Source: JAJEFO01 sp022819605 (lineage in GTDB: Bacteria; Pseudomonadota; Alphaproteobacteria; Rhodobacterales; Rhodobacteraceae). Taken from it: a stretch of 64,000 nt of DNA. Within the stretch, counting starts at the first letter, position 1; the number at the start of each line of letters is the position of its first letter. Under the pieces are notes generated by a model, which saw nothing but the letters and a program-made list of their open reading frames with translations, was not told the origin of the DNA and ran no database searches. Both the position numbers and the translations under genes were made by a program. This document shows positions 54,046 through 63,478 of the stretch, one piece after another. The stretch is taken from NCBI GenBank assembly GCA_965221545.1, contig OZ244901.1, positions 3,100,001-3,164,000 of the forward strand, written 5' to 3'.

Positions 54046-54103
54046 ATGAAACGCCAGTGTCTCTCACTATTGCCCGATACTGAACCAAGTCGGCTGGAAC
54101 GCA

Positions 54104-55354
54104 ATGCGATACTCGGCACTGAGAATCCTGAAAGAGGGCCTGACGGGCAACCGCGGATGGGAACCGGTCTGGCGCGAGCCGGAGCCCAAGCCGGAATACG
54201 ACATCGTCATCATCGGCGGCGGTGGCCACGGGCTTTCGACGGCATATTACCTCGCCAAGGAATTCGGGGAGCGCAACGTTGCCGTGCTTGAAAAGGGCTG
54301 GCTCGGGTCAGGAAACGTCGGCCGCAACACGACCATCATCCGCTCGAACTACCTTCTCGAAGGAAACCAGCCATTCTACGAGTTCTCGCTCAAGCTCTGG
54401 GAGGGGCTTGAGCAGGACTTCAACTACAACGCGATGGTCAGCCAACGCGGCATTCTGAACCTGTGTCACTCCGATCCGCAAAGGGACGCCTTTGTCCGGC
54501 GCGGCAACGCCATGCGGCTGTCGGGCGCCGATGCCGCGATCCTGGGCCCCGAAGAGATTCGCAAGATGTGCCCTTACCTCGACCATGAAAACGCGCGCTT
54601 TCCGATCACGGGCGCAATATGGCAGCCGAGAGGCGGCACCGTTCGCCACGACGCCGTCGCCTGGGGCTATGCACGAGGCGCGGACCAGCGCGGCGTCGAC
54701 ATCATCCAGAACTGCGAGGTGACGGGATTCGACATCAAGGACGGCCGCTGCCTTGGTGTCGAGACCGCCAAGGGGCCTATCAAGGCAAGGAAGGTCGCCA
54801 TGTGCGCGGCGGGATCGTCGTCGCGCGTGGCCGCATTCGCCGGCATGCGCCTCCCGATCGAGAGCCACGTGCTCCAGGCGTTTGTCTCCGAAGGACTCAA
54901 ACCGGTGCTGCCCGGGGTCATCACCTTCGGAGCGGGGCACTTCTATGTCAGCCAGTCAGACAAGGGCGGGCTGGTCTTCGGAGGTGACATCGACGGCTAC
55001 AACACCTATGCGCAGCGCGGCAACCTGCCGGTCGTTGAGGACGTCTGCGAGGGCGGCATGGCGATCATGCCGATGATCGGGCGAGCGCGCCTGCTCAGGA
55101 TGTGGGGCGGCGTAATGGACATGTCCATGGACGGCTCCCCCTTCATCGACAAGACCCATGTCGAGGGGCTCTACCTGAATGCCGGGTGGTGCTACGGCGG
55201 CTTCAAGGCGACGCCTGCCTCCGGCTACTGCTACGCCCACCTCCTTGCGACTGACCAGCCCCATGAGATCGCCCGCTTCTTCCGTCTTGATCGCTTTCGA
55301 CAGGGAGCGATGATCGACGAAAAGGGCGTGGGGGCCCAACCCAACCTGCACTGA
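54104..55354 (+). CDS. Sarcosine oxidase beta-type subunit (probable N-methylglutamate dehydrogenase MgdA)
   Basis: 416 residues: FAD motif DIVIIGGGGHGLSTAYYLA near 33-51, and His182 in PRGGTVRHDAVAWG at the place where covalent FMN is attached in the sarcosine oxidase beta subunit. NAGWCYGGFKATPASG closes the FAD site. It leads a four-gene plus-strand operon of the SoxBDAG order, which is shared by sarcosine oxidase and N-methylglutamate dehydrogenase. The MgsABC-type genes nearby favour the latter. Confidence 0.88.
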   Translation: MRYSALRILKEGLTGNRGWEPVWREPEPKPEYDIVIIGGGGHGLSTAYYLAKEFGERNVAVLEKGWLGSGNVGRNTTIIRSNYLLEGNQPFYEFSLKLWEGLEQDFNYNAMVSQRGILNLCHSDPQRDAFVRRGNAMRLSGADAAILGPEEIRKMCPYLDHENARFPITGAIWQPRGGTVRHDAVAWGYARGADQRGVDIIQNCEVTGFDIKDGRCLGVETAKGPIKARKVAMCAAGSSSRVAAFAGMRLPIESHVLQAFVSEGLKPVLPGVITFGAGHFYVSQSDKGGLVFGGDIDGYNTYAQRGNLPVVEDVCEGGMAIMPMIGRARLLRMWGGVMDMSMDGSPFIDKTHVEGLYLNAGWCYGGFKATPASGYCYAHLLATDQPHEIARFFRLDRFRQGAMIDEKGVGAQPNLH

Positions 55355-55419
55355 GGGACGGACATGCGACCGACGACACGCAACGGATCAAGGCAAGGAC
55401 GGGCAGAAAGGCGCCGCGG

Positions 55420-55704
55420 ATGATCATCAACCATCCCTTGCTGGGCCCCCGAGACGCGGCGGAATTCGTCGTTCTTGGAGATGCGTGCCTGATCGACCGC
55501 CCCGACGGCATGAATGCCGCCTCCGAGGAAATGCATGACTACGCCTACGTCAGGGACAACCCGGCAGGCGAACACCGCGAGCTCTGGTACCACGAGCAGG
55601 GTGACCGCTCGTGGCTGGTGGTAACGCGCAGCACCCTGACCCATGACGTGACCAAGGTGGAACTCGCCCGAGACGTCGCCCGCGCCCGGGGGCGGTCGCG
55701 ATGA
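55420..55704 (+). CDS. Sarcosine oxidase delta-type subunit lacking zinc cysteines
   Basis: 94 residues matching the delta subunit: GPRDAAEFV, YAYVRDNPAGEHRELWYHEQGDRSW split across the fold, TRSTLTHDV. The canonical CPxCG zinc motif at the N-terminus reads NHPLLGPR and the later GC-pair reads QGDRSW, so the cysteines of the delta-subunit zinc site are absent; only a His remains. ATG 55420 lies 65 bases after the beta gene and the end overlaps the alpha gene by 4. Confidence 0.85.
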   Translation: MIINHPLLGPRDAAEFVVLGDACLIDRPDGMNAASEEMHDYAYVRDNPAGEHRELWYHEQGDRSWLVVTRSTLTHDVTKVELARDVARARGRSR

Positions 55705-58604
55705 CCCAGGCGATGCGCATCGACGGCGGCATGGTCGACCGGTCACGGACGCTCTCATTCAGCTGGAACGGCCGCTGGATGACCGGCTATCACGGCGACA
55801 CGCTTGCCTCGGCCTTGCTTGCCAACGGCGAGCGCCTAGTAGGCCGGTCGTTCAAGTATCATCGCCCGCGCGGCATTTTCGCGTCCGGGTCGGAAGAGCC
55901 CAATGCGCTGGTGCAGCTCCGGGAAGGTGCCGCTCAGGAACCCAACACGCGGGCCACGACAACCGAACTGTTCGAAGGCCTGAACGCCACCAGCCAGAAC
56001 CATCGAGGCCCCCTCGCCTTCGACCTTATGGCGGCCAACGATCTCCTGTCACCCTTCCTTTCGGCCGGATTCTACTACAAGACCTTCATGTGGCCGAAGG
56101 CGTTTTGGGAGAGGCTCTACGAACCGCTGATCCGCGCCTCCGCAGGCCTGGGTCGGCTTCCCATGCTGCCGGACCCGGATGTTTACGATCACGGATTCCT
56201 GCACTGCGACCTCCTTGTGATCGGCGCCGGACCGGCCGGCCTTTCCGCTGCACTGGCAGCCGCACGATCTGGTCTTCGCGTGATTCTGGCCGACGAGGAC
56301 TTCGTTCCGGGAGGACGCCTCAACGCCGAAACCCATGAGGTCGACGAACAGTCCGGCGCGGACTGGGCGGCCGCGGCCACTGCCGAATTCGCCGCCAGCG
56401 GCAATGTACGACTGATGACGCGCACAACCGTCTACGGCGCCTTCGATCATGGAATCTACGGCGCACTCGAGCGCCGAACCGATCATCTGCCCGACGCCGG
56501 GGACAAGCCGCGCCAAGTGCTCTGGCGAATCTACACGCGGCGCGCCCTGCTCGCTGCGGGCGCGACCGAACGCTCCATGGCATTTGGCAACAACGACCGT
56601 CCCGGTGTCATGCTGGCAGGCGCCGTGCGTTCATATGTCAACAGGTTCGGCGTCGCACCGGGGAGAAAGGTCGCGGTGTTCACGAACAACGACGACGGCC
56701 TTCGCACAGCCGAGGACCTGAGCGAAAAGGGCATCGAGGTCACCGCCGTCATCGATGCCCGCAAGGGCGATTTCGTGGCGGATACGATTGGACGCAGCGG
56801 CATCCGCGCGGTTCGCCTCGGCGACGGCCGGCGCGTCGAAGCCGATTGCCTGGCCGTGTCGGGCGGATGGTCGCCAAACGTGCATCTCACCTGTCATCAT
56901 CGCGGCCGTCCGGTCTGGAACGCCGATGTCGTCGGCTTTGTTCCAGGCGGCGAGCTGCCGCCGGGCATGAGCGTGGCGGGTGCCGCGAACGGGACCATGA
57001 CGCTTGCAGCGGCAATACGGGAAGGTCACGAAGCGGCTGTCGGCATTGCCAGGGATCTCGGTGCCGAGAAGTCTCCGGGCACGCCAGCGAAGGCAGCGGA
57101 CGAGAGCTTTGCTACAGCTCCGTTCTGGCAGGTGACAGGACTTCGCACGCGGGCATGGGTGGATCTCCAGAACGACGTCACGACCAAGGATGTCCGGCAG
57201 AGTCACCAGGAAGGATTCCGGTCGGTCGAGCACCTGAAGCGCTACACGACGCTGGGAATGGCGACGGACCAGGGCAGGACTGCCAACGTCCTGGGGCTCG
57301 CCCTGATGGCAGATGCCGCCGGAAAGAGCATTGAGGAGACGGGAACCACCATATTCCGGCCGCCCTATACGCCGGTCGCCATCGGCGCATTCGCAGGACG
57401 CGCGCGCGGCAAGCACTTCCGCCCGCATCGACTGACTCCCAGTCACAAGTGGGCGGAAGAGAACGGTGCCGACTTCGTGGAAGCGGGCATGTGGCTGCGT
57501 GCGCAGTGGTTCAAGCGGCCAGGTGAGAAGGGCTGGCGCGACAGCGTGGACCGAGAGGCGTCCCGCGTTCGAAAGTCGGTCGGCATCTGCGACGTGACCA
57601 CGCTCGGGAAGATAGACATCCAGGGACGCGATGCTGCCGAGTTCCTGAACCGGGTCTACGCCAACGCGTTCCTGAAACTTCCCGTCGGCAAGGTTCGCTA
57701 CGGCCTGATGCTTCGCGAGGACGGCATTTGCTACGACGACGGGACCACGGCCCGGCTTTCGGAAAACCACTTCGTGATGACCACCACGACCGCCAACGCG
57801 GTGCTGGTGTTCCGGAACCTGGAATTCGCTCGCCAGTGCCTTTGGCCCGACCTGGACGTGCATCTGATTTCGACAACCGACGGCTGGGCGCAGTTCGCGG
57901 TTGCCGGACCGAACTCCCGGGCGCTGCTCTCGAAAGTGGTCGATGATCTCGATCTCTCCAACGACGGCTTCCCGTTCATGGCCTGCGCGGAGTGCTCGGT
58001 GTTCGGCGGCACGCCCGCCCGGCTCTTCCGGATTTCCTTCTCGGGCGAGCTTGCCTACGAGATCGCGGTGCCCGCGCGCTACGGCGACAGCATGATGCGG
58101 GCATTGATGAAGGCGGGCGAGGAATTCGATGCCGTGCCGTACGGAACCGAGGCGCTCGGCGTCCTGCGCATCGAGAAGGGCCACGTGGCCGGCAACGAAA
58201 TCACCGGCCAGACCACGGCGCGGATGCTTGGACTCGGAGGCATGGTTTCCAGGTCGAAGGATGCGATCGGGCTGAAGCTGTCGGAACGCGAAGCGCTGAA
58301 CGAGGACGACGGGATGCGCCTTGCCGGGTTCCGACCCGTTGATCGTTCCGTCATCCTGACTGCGGGCGCACATTTTCTGAATCCGGGCGATCCGGCGGAC
58401 ATGGCCCACGACCAGGGCTGGATGACTTCGGTCGCCTACTCGCCCGAACTCGGGACGTCAGTGGGTCTCGGCTTCCTGAAGCGAGGTACCGATCGAATCG
58501 GCGAGACCATCCGGGCCTATTCGCCCGTCCGCGATCAGGATGTCCTCGTCGAAGTCTGTTCGCCCCACCATGTCGACCCGGATGGAGTGCGCCAACGTGG
58601 ATGA
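55701..58604 (+). CDS. Sarcosine oxidase alpha-type subunit (probable MgdC)
   Basis: 967 residues: an N-terminal ferredoxin-like segment (about 20-100), a FAD/NAD-binding domain (LLVIGAGPAGLSAALAAARS about 173-192; VAVFTNNDDGLRTAEDL later), and a C-terminal GcvT-type folate-binding domain (about 590-960, with EKGHVAGNEITGQTT). The methyl group is oxidised to a one-carbon unit caught by tetrahydrofolate. This architecture is shared by SoxA and MgdC; context suggests N-methylglutamate. The gene overlaps the delta gene by four bases. Confidence 0.9.
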   Translation: MTQAMRIDGGMVDRSRTLSFSWNGRWMTGYHGDTLASALLANGERLVGRSFKYHRPRGIFASGSEEPNALVQLREGAAQEPNTRATTTELFEGLNATSQNHRGPLAFDLMAANDLLSPFLSAGFYYKTFMWPKAFWERLYEPLIRASAGLGRLPMLPDPDVYDHGFLHCDLLVIGAGPAGLSAALAAARSGLRVILADEDFVPGGRLNAETHEVDEQSGADWAAAATAEFAASGNVRLMTRTTVYGAFDHGIYGALERRTDHLPDAGDKPRQVLWRIYTRRALLAAGATERSMAFGNNDRPGVMLAGAVRSYVNRFGVAPGRKVAVFTNNDDGLRTAEDLSEKGIEVTAVIDARKGDFVADTIGRSGIRAVRLGDGRRVEADCLAVSGGWSPNVHLTCHHRGRPVWNADVVGFVPGGELPPGMSVAGAANGTMTLAAAIREGHEAAVGIARDLGAEKSPGTPAKAADESFATAPFWQVTGLRTRAWVDLQNDVTTKDVRQSHQEGFRSVEHLKRYTTLGMATDQGRTANVLGLALMADAAGKSIEETGTTIFRPPYTPVAIGAFAGRARGKHFRPHRLTPSHKWAEENGADFVEAGMWLRAQWFKRPGEKGWRDSVDREASRVRKSVGICDVTTLGKIDIQGRDAAEFLNRVYANAFLKLPVGKVRYGLMLREDGICYDDGTTARLSENHFVMTTTTANAVLVFRNLEFARQCLWPDLDVHLISTTDGWAQFAVAGPNSRALLSKVVDDLDLSNDGFPFMACAECSVFGGTPARLFRISFSGELAYEIAVPARYGDSMMRALMKAGEEFDAVPYGTEALGVLRIEKGHVAGNEITGQTTARMLGLGGMVSRSKDAIGLKLSEREALNEDDGMRLAGFRPVDRSVILTAGAHFLNPGDPADMAHDQGWMTSVAYSPELGTSVGLGFLKRGTDRIGETIRAYSPVRDQDVLVEVCSPHHVDPDGVRQRG

Positions 58605-59154
58605 GATCAACCTGGAAGCAGCGCCAGTCCTTGGCGGCGCAAGCCTGGAACTTTCGGGCAATCGCATCGTCGAGCGTGACGATCTGGCGATCGTCTCGAT
58701 CGCGACGCCGCTGGGCGGTGAGGATGCACTGACGGAAGCGCTCAGGAACGGCTGGTCCCTGGACGTCCCCGAACCGACACGCTCGTCACTCAGCGGCGAG
58801 GTCCGGGCCGTTCGGACGGCACCCGACCAGATGATGCTGATCTTCCCGCACGCGACGCCCGATGCAGAAACGGTCGTGCAGGAACGGCTGGGAGGAACCG
58901 GTTACACGACCGATCAGACGGATGGATGGATTGTCCTGGAGGTTGCCGGCCCCGACACGCTCTCCGCGCTGGAACGGATCTGCCCGCTTGACCTGCCATC
59001 CTTTGAAATCGGCGGCACCGGCAGGACGGTCATGGAGCATATGGGCGCGATGGCGGTCCGAACCGGAGAGGACGCGTTCCTGCTGTTGTCTGCCAGCTCC
59101 TCTGCCGCGTCGTTCCTGCATGCGGTAGAGACATCCTACCGCTACGTGACGTGA
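58570..59154 (+). CDS. Sarcosine oxidase gamma-type subunit (probable MgdD)
   Basis: About 194 residues. Weakly conserved gamma-type sequence, with DQTDGWIVLEVAGPDTLSAL and DLPSFEIGGTGRTVMEHM typical of the SoxG fold. It starts inside the alpha gene: ATG 58570, ATG 58582 and GTG 58597 are all possible, and the last fits the alpha stop best. Completes the four-subunit enzyme. Confidence 0.8.
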   Translation: MSTRMECANVDEINLEAAPVLGGASLELSGNRIVERDDLAIVSIATPLGGEDALTEALRNGWSLDVPEPTRSSLSGEVRAVRTAPDQMMLIFPHATPDAETVVQERLGGTGYTTDQTDGWIVLEVAGPDTLSALERICPLDLPSFEIGGTGRTVMEHMGAMAVRTGEDAFLLLSASSSAASFLHAVETSYRYVT

Positions 59155-59224
59155 GGGCGTGCAAGCGAGGCAAACGGATACGGGCGGTCGCGACCGAGCG
59201 CCGGACCTGAACTGACCTGATGCC

Positions 59225-59911
59225 CTACGCAACCGTCACTGTCATGCTGCCGAGGCCTTCGACCTCCGCGATCATTGTGTCACCCCTTTTCACCGGGCCG
59301 ACGCCGGCCGGCGTTCCCGAGAGGATGACGTCGCCTGCCGCCAGTTCGAAATACTCCGACAGGTAGGCGATGATCTCCGGCACCTTCCAGATCATCTGGT
59401 TCATGTCGCCTTCTTGCCGGAGTTCATCGTTCACCGTCAGCGCGATGCGGCCCTTGTCGAGATGGCCGACCTCGGACACGGGGTGAATCGGACCTGTCGG
59501 TGCCGAATGCTCGAACGCCTTGCCGATCTCCCAAGGCCGGCCCATTTTCTTCTGGACGCCCTGCAGGTCACGCCGGGTCATGTCCAGCGACAACGCATAG
59601 CCGAACACGTGATCCAGCGCATCGCCAACCGCTATGTCGGTGCCGCCCGACTTCAGCATCACCGCAACTTCGACCTCATGATGAACATCCTCGCTCTGCG
59701 GCGGATACGGGAAGATCCCGGAAGACGTGAGATTGTTGGGGTTCTTCTGAAAGAAGAATGGCGGTTCGCGATCAGGGTCGTGCCCCATCTCGATCGCGTG
59801 GGCGGCGTAGTTGCGGCCTATGCAGTAGACCCGACGCACGGGAAAGAGAGCGGAATTCGTGGCTATCGGCAAGGCCACGGCAGGCGGAACTTCGATTGCA
59901 AACTGCGGCAT
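59225..59911 (-). CDS. Fumarylacetoacetate hydrolase family protein
   Basis: 228 residues of the FAH fold. RVYCIGRNYAAHAIEMG opens the domain, metal ligands lie in EDVHHEVEVAVML (two Glu) and YALSLDMTRRDLQ (Asp), and LSGTPAGVGPVKRGD closes the site. Members hydrolyse or decarboxylate acylpyruvates, for example fumarylpyruvate. It is divergent from a GntR regulator with shared operator-like repeats, so the pair is probably co-regulated. Substrate unknown. Confidence 0.9.
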   Translation of the reverse strand: MPQFAIEVPPAVALPIATNSALFPVRRVYCIGRNYAAHAIEMGHDPDREPPFFFQKNPNNLTSSGIFPYPPQSEDVHHEVEVAVMLKSGGTDIAVGDALDHVFGYALSLDMTRRDLQGVQKKMGRPWEIGKAFEHSAPTGPIHPVSEVGHLDKGRIALTVNDELRQEGDMNQMIWKVPEIIAYLSEYFELAAGDVILSGTPAGVGPVKRGDTMIAEVEGLGSMTVTVA

Positions 59912-59968
59912 TGGAGTTCAGGGTCCTCACAGGCTTCGTTACGTCGCACAGGCTTTATCGCAGCGAAA

Positions 59969-60097
59969 GTGCCAAATCAATCTCAACCAATCTGGCACCC
60001 CAAGGAACTCAATTTCGCTGAAAAACATTGCGCCAGCAACGAGAATCAGGCAAACTTGAACCAATATTTACAAATTGATCAACCAATTTGGCGCACC
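59969..60097. promoter_or_regulatory. Repeated operator-like sites between FAH-type and gntR genes
   Basis: GTGCCAAAT at 59969 and ATCTGGCAC ending at 59998 form an inverted repeat (8 of 9 matched). The right half, AACCAATCTGGCACC (59985), recurs as AACCAATTTGGCGCACC (60081-60097), ending one base before the gntR ATG. A repressor bound there could block its own gene. The sites are seen; the binding protein is inferred. Confidence 0.55.
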
Positions 60098-60098
60098 C

Positions 60099-60788
60099 AT
60101 GCAGACGAAACCGGACTTCATTGATCGAGACGACGCAGTCACCACGCTCAGGACGTTCATCGCCACGGGCAGCTTCCGGCCCGGCGACAGGCTGCCGCCC
60201 GAGCGAGAACTGACGGTCATGCTGGACATGAGCCGGAACACGCTTCGCGGGGCGTTGGACGCACTGGAACGCGAAGGCGCGATCTGGCGTCATGTCGGCA
60301 AGGGCACGTTCGTCGCGGCCCACGGCGACAGCGCGGACACGGGCAGCCTGGCGGAACTGACCAGGCAGGTGACACCCGTCCAGCTGATGCGGGCGCGACT
60401 TTCGCTGGAACCGGCGATCGCTCGCGAAGCGGCGCTGAACGCCTCGAACGCTGCAGTGATCCGTTTGAAACTAGCCTGCAGCCGCTGCCTGGAGGCCACG
60501 AACTGGGAAGCCTACGAAGCACGGGACGATGCGTTTCACAGGATCATTGCGGAGGCGACGGACAACGTGCTGCTGCTGTCCCTGTTCAATCAGCTGAACC
60601 AGGTCCGGCGCGCCGTGGCATGGGGCACGGTCATTCGGCAGTCGCCGCAACCCGCGCGGCACCATCCCAGTTTCGTCGAGCATGACGCAGTTGCTGTGGC
60701 GATCGAGGCGCGGGACCCGGTCGCCGCCCATGCAGCAATGCGTACGCATCTCAGTTCCGTCGCGACACGCCTGTTCGGGGAGGAATGA
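60099..60788 (+). CDS. GntR family regulator, FCD (FadR-type) subfamily
   Basis: 229 residues: winged helix (LPPERELTVMLDMSRNTLRG, then HVGKGTFVAAHG) and FCD domain with LEPAIAREA and ARDDAFHRIIAEA. The ATG at 60099 has no Shine-Dalgarno sequence and lies right after an operator-like repeat, so a leaderless or poorly translated message is possible; a TTG at 60075 would add eight residues. It is divergent from the FAH-type gene and followed by an ABC transporter, the likely targets. Confidence 0.86.
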   Translation: MQTKPDFIDRDDAVTTLRTFIATGSFRPGDRLPPERELTVMLDMSRNTLRGALDALEREGAIWRHVGKGTFVAAHGDSADTGSLAELTRQVTPVQLMRARLSLEPAIAREAALNASNAAVIRLKLACSRCLEATNWEAYEARDDAFHRIIAEATDNVLLLSLFNQLNQVRRAVAWGTVIRQSPQPARHHPSFVEHDAVAVAIEARDPVAAHAAMRTHLSSVATRLFGEE

Positions 60789-60876
60789 AAGCGAACCACT
60801 TTGCGGCACGAAGAAACCCGTGCCTGAACCAGGAACATCAAGCAGACTTGCTCATCAATCAATGGGAGGAAACACG

Positions 60877-61848
60877 ATGAGACGCATGTTGAAGAAAGTC
60901 ATGGTCACGGTGACGGCCTTGCCGTTCGCACTCGGATTGTCGATGGCAAGTGCCGACACGATCCGAATTGCACTGGCAGAGACTCCGTCGGACGAACTGG
61001 CCGCGTTCTTCGTGGCGCTGGACCGCGCCAGGGCAAATGGCCTTGATTACGAATGGACTGCGTTTGCCGACGAGGAACTGGCCATCCAGGCGGTGCTCAG
61101 TGGCCAGATGCACATAGGCTTCGGGACGCCCTACGCGGCCATGCAACGATCGAAGGCCCCGCTGCGGATCGTGTTTCAGCTCTCAAAGCTGAAGTTCTTC
61201 CCCGTCACGACAAAGAAGTACAGCAAGCTTGAGGACCTGGACGGAGAGCCGATCCTGCTGCACTCTCGCGGAGGTGGCACGGACGCGATTGCCAACGTCA
61301 TCGAGAGCCGTCTGGGTATGATGTTCGGTGACCGTTCCTACGTGCCGGGCTCGGCAAACCGCGTGGCAGCGCTCCTTGGAGGACGCGCCGATGCAACCAT
61401 CATCGACCTGTCGAACAAGAACAAGCTGATGCGCAGCGAAGCTGGCGCCAATTTCAACGTGCTCGAAATGTTCGACGTCGAGGCCAGCGACGAAGCCCTG
61501 TTCGGCAATCTCGACTGGATCCAGGAGAACGAGGGCGACGTGCAGATCTTCGTTAATGCGCTTCTCAGCGTCTACCGCGACATGCACGAAGATCCCACCA
61601 TGGTTCGCCGCGAAACCAATCCCGACGGGCCGATCGGTCAACTGCCGGAGGAGATCCTCGCCGAACTCGACGGCTTTTACGCCGATGCGGTCGAGGCAGG
61701 TCTCTACAGCCCCGACGGCGGCGGTCGCACTGCAGCCATGGCGGACCTGGAATGGTACACGGCCGCCGGTCAGCTTGAAGGCGATCCAAGCACGCTGAAC
61801 ATCGAGGACTTCTGGTACCTCAAGCCGCTCGATGCAGCGATGCAGTAG
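60877..61848 (+). CDS. NMT1/SsuA-type ABC substrate-binding protein
   Basis: 323 residues with a signal peptide ending near residue 26 (SMASADT). NMT1-like fold, as in taurine, sulfonate, nitrate or thiamine-precursor binding proteins: IRIALAETPSDELAAFFVAL, AIQAVLSGQMHIGFGTPYA. It begins 88 bases after the regulator, with GGGAGGA before the ATG. The ligand is not evident; the adjoining FAH-type hydrolase suggests an organic acid or aromatic-derived compound. Confidence 0.87.
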   Translation: MRRMLKKVMVTVTALPFALGLSMASADTIRIALAETPSDELAAFFVALDRARANGLDYEWTAFADEELAIQAVLSGQMHIGFGTPYAAMQRSKAPLRIVFQLSKLKFFPVTTKKYSKLEDLDGEPILLHSRGGGTDAIANVIESRLGMMFGDRSYVPGSANRVAALLGGRADATIIDLSNKNKLMRSEAGANFNVLEMFDVEASDEALFGNLDWIQENEGDVQIFVNALLSVYRDMHEDPTMVRRETNPDGPIGQLPEEILAELDGFYADAVEAGLYSPDGGGRTAAMADLEWYTAAGQLEGDPSTLNIEDFWYLKPLDAAMQ

Positions 61849-61917
61849 GCCAAGCAATGTCGCCGCGCTTCCTGAGTGGCGCGGCGGCATCCAACTTCCA
61901 GATCGGATTCCGACGCC

Positions 61918-62679
61918 ATGATGAACCGCTCGCTCACCCTCAAGATCCTTTCGGCAGTGATCCTCTTCGGGGCCTGGGAAATCGCAGGGCACATCCCCGT
62001 CAGCTTCGCCTTTCCGACTTTCCTGGAGTCCATGGGAGCGCTCATGCGCATGATGGGTGACGGAACGATGCTCGACGCCTATGCCGAGACCCTGCGGCCC
62101 TTGGCCGTAGGCATCGCCATTTCGGCATTTCTGGGCATTGCCCTGGGCATCTGGGTCGGTCTGAGCCGATTCTTCGACTGGCTGTTCTCGCCGATCTTCA
62201 TCGTCATGCAGGCCGCACCGCTTGCAGCGCTCATTCCCCTGCTGGTCCTCGCCTACGGCATCGGCCTGACTTCCAAGGTCCTGGTCGTGTGCATCATGGC
62301 GATGCCCGTCATCGTGCTCAACACGGCGGGAGCGGTTCGCAACACGCCGGATTCAATCAAGGAAATGGGGCGTTCCTATCTCGCGACGGACCTTGACGTC
62401 ATCCTGAAGATCATCATCCCGGCTGCATCGCCCGTGATATTCGCCGGACTGCGTCTCGGCATTTCCGCCGGCTTCATCGGCGCCATACTGGCCGAACTCA
62501 AGATCACGCCTACGGGAGTCGGCGACATCATCACCTACAGCCGTTCCATTGCCGACTATCCCAGCATGTATGCGGCGATCTTCTCCATCATCCTTCTGGC
62601 TGTCCTGTTCCTGAATCTCCTGGAAAGGATCGAGGCCGTCCTCTTCAAAGGGAATCAACGTGGCTATGCCTCAGACTAG
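61918..62679 (+). CDS. ABC transporter permease, SsuC/TauC type
   Basis: 253 residues with about six membrane helices and the EAA-type loop IKEMGRSYLATDLDVILKII, followed by IIPAASPVIFAGLRLGISAGF. Start at the ATG pair at 61918. The end overlaps the ATPase gene by 20 bases. Pairs with the partial permease at the window end. Confidence 0.88.
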   Translation: MMNRSLTLKILSAVILFGAWEIAGHIPVSFAFPTFLESMGALMRMMGDGTMLDAYAETLRPLAVGIAISAFLGIALGIWVGLSRFFDWLFSPIFIVMQAAPLAALIPLLVLAYGIGLTSKVLVVCIMAMPVIVLNTAGAVRNTPDSIKEMGRSYLATDLDVILKIIIPAASPVIFAGLRLGISAGFIGAILAELKITPTGVGDIITYSRSIADYPSMYAAIFSIILLAVLFLNLLERIEAVLFKGNQRGYASD

Positions 62680-63475
62680 CGCTGCCGAGACTGAAACGGG
62701 AGCCACGGAGGACACGGCGTTCGAAATCGCTGTCTCCACGCGGAACATCTCAAAGAACTTCGGCGAGGTGGAAGCGTTGAACGACCTTTCGCTCGAGTTT
62801 CCGCTCGGTCAGCTGACATCGCTCCTTGGCCCCTCGGGCTGCGGCAAGACCACGCTTCTCAAGATCATCGCGGGCCTGCTGGAACCTACGTCCGGGGAGG
62901 TCGAGGTGAACGGCCAGAGGGTCACCGGCCCGGGCCCGGACCGGGCGTTCGTCTTCCAGGACTTCGCCCTGCTGCCCTGGGCCAGCGTCATTCGCAACGT
63001 GGCCTTCGGACTGGAACTGCGCGGTGTGGCGCGTTCCGAGCGCGAAGCGGTCGCCGAAAGCTACATCAGGCAGGTTGGCCTGGCCGGCTTCGAGAATGCC
63101 TATCCTCACGAACTTTCCGGCGGCATGCGCCAGAGGGTCGGGCTGGCACGCGCCCTTGCCGTCGACGCCGAGGTCCTGCTGATGGACGAACCGTTCTCGG
63201 CAGTCGATGAACAGACCCGGCGGAAGTTCCAGGAGGACCTGCTCGAACTCGTGCAGGACCAGAAAAAGACCTTCATCTTCGTGACCCACTCGATCGAGGA
63301 AGCGGTTTATGTCTCGGACCAGGTCGCAATTCTCCTGCCGAGACCGAGTCGCGTTTCCGAAATCATCCGCCCTTCCAGCTTCCGCGGCAAGGGCGTCGAC
63401 AACATCCGCCGTGATCCCGAGTATCTCGACATCGTCGACGAAATCTGGGCCTCGCTGCGCCGCTATGTGGAATAA
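62660..63475 (+). CDS. ABC transporter ATPase, SsuB/TauB type
   Basis: 271 residues: Walker A GPSGCGKTTLLKII, Q-loop FVFQDFALLPWASV, signature LSGGMRQRVGLARAL and Walker B LLMDEPFSAVDEQT, the nitrate/sulfonate transporter pattern. The GTG at 62660, following AAGGG, is preferred over the ATG two codons later. Operates with the two permeases and the NMT1-type binding protein. Confidence 0.9.
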   Translation: MAMPQTSAAETETGATEDTAFEIAVSTRNISKNFGEVEALNDLSLEFPLGQLTSLLGPSGCGKTTLLKIIAGLLEPTSGEVEVNGQRVTGPGPDRAFVFQDFALLPWASVIRNVAFGLELRGVARSEREAVAESYIRQVGLAGFENAYPHELSGGMRQRVGLARALAVDAEVLLMDEPFSAVDEQTRRKFQEDLLELVQDQKKTFIFVTHSIEEAVYVSDQVAILLPRPSRVSEIIRPSSFRGKGVDNIRRDPEYLDIVDEIWASLRRYVE

Positions 63476-63478
63476 CCG

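Noticed and set aside
56631..58409. A 592-residue minus-strand frame
   Set aside because: Antisense shadow of the sarcosine-oxidase alpha-type gene, whose domains are clear on the other strand.
59180..59205. Palindrome CGGTCGCGACCG after the gamma-type subunit gene as terminator
   Set aside because: It has no loop and no U tract, so it cannot form a typical terminator hairpin.
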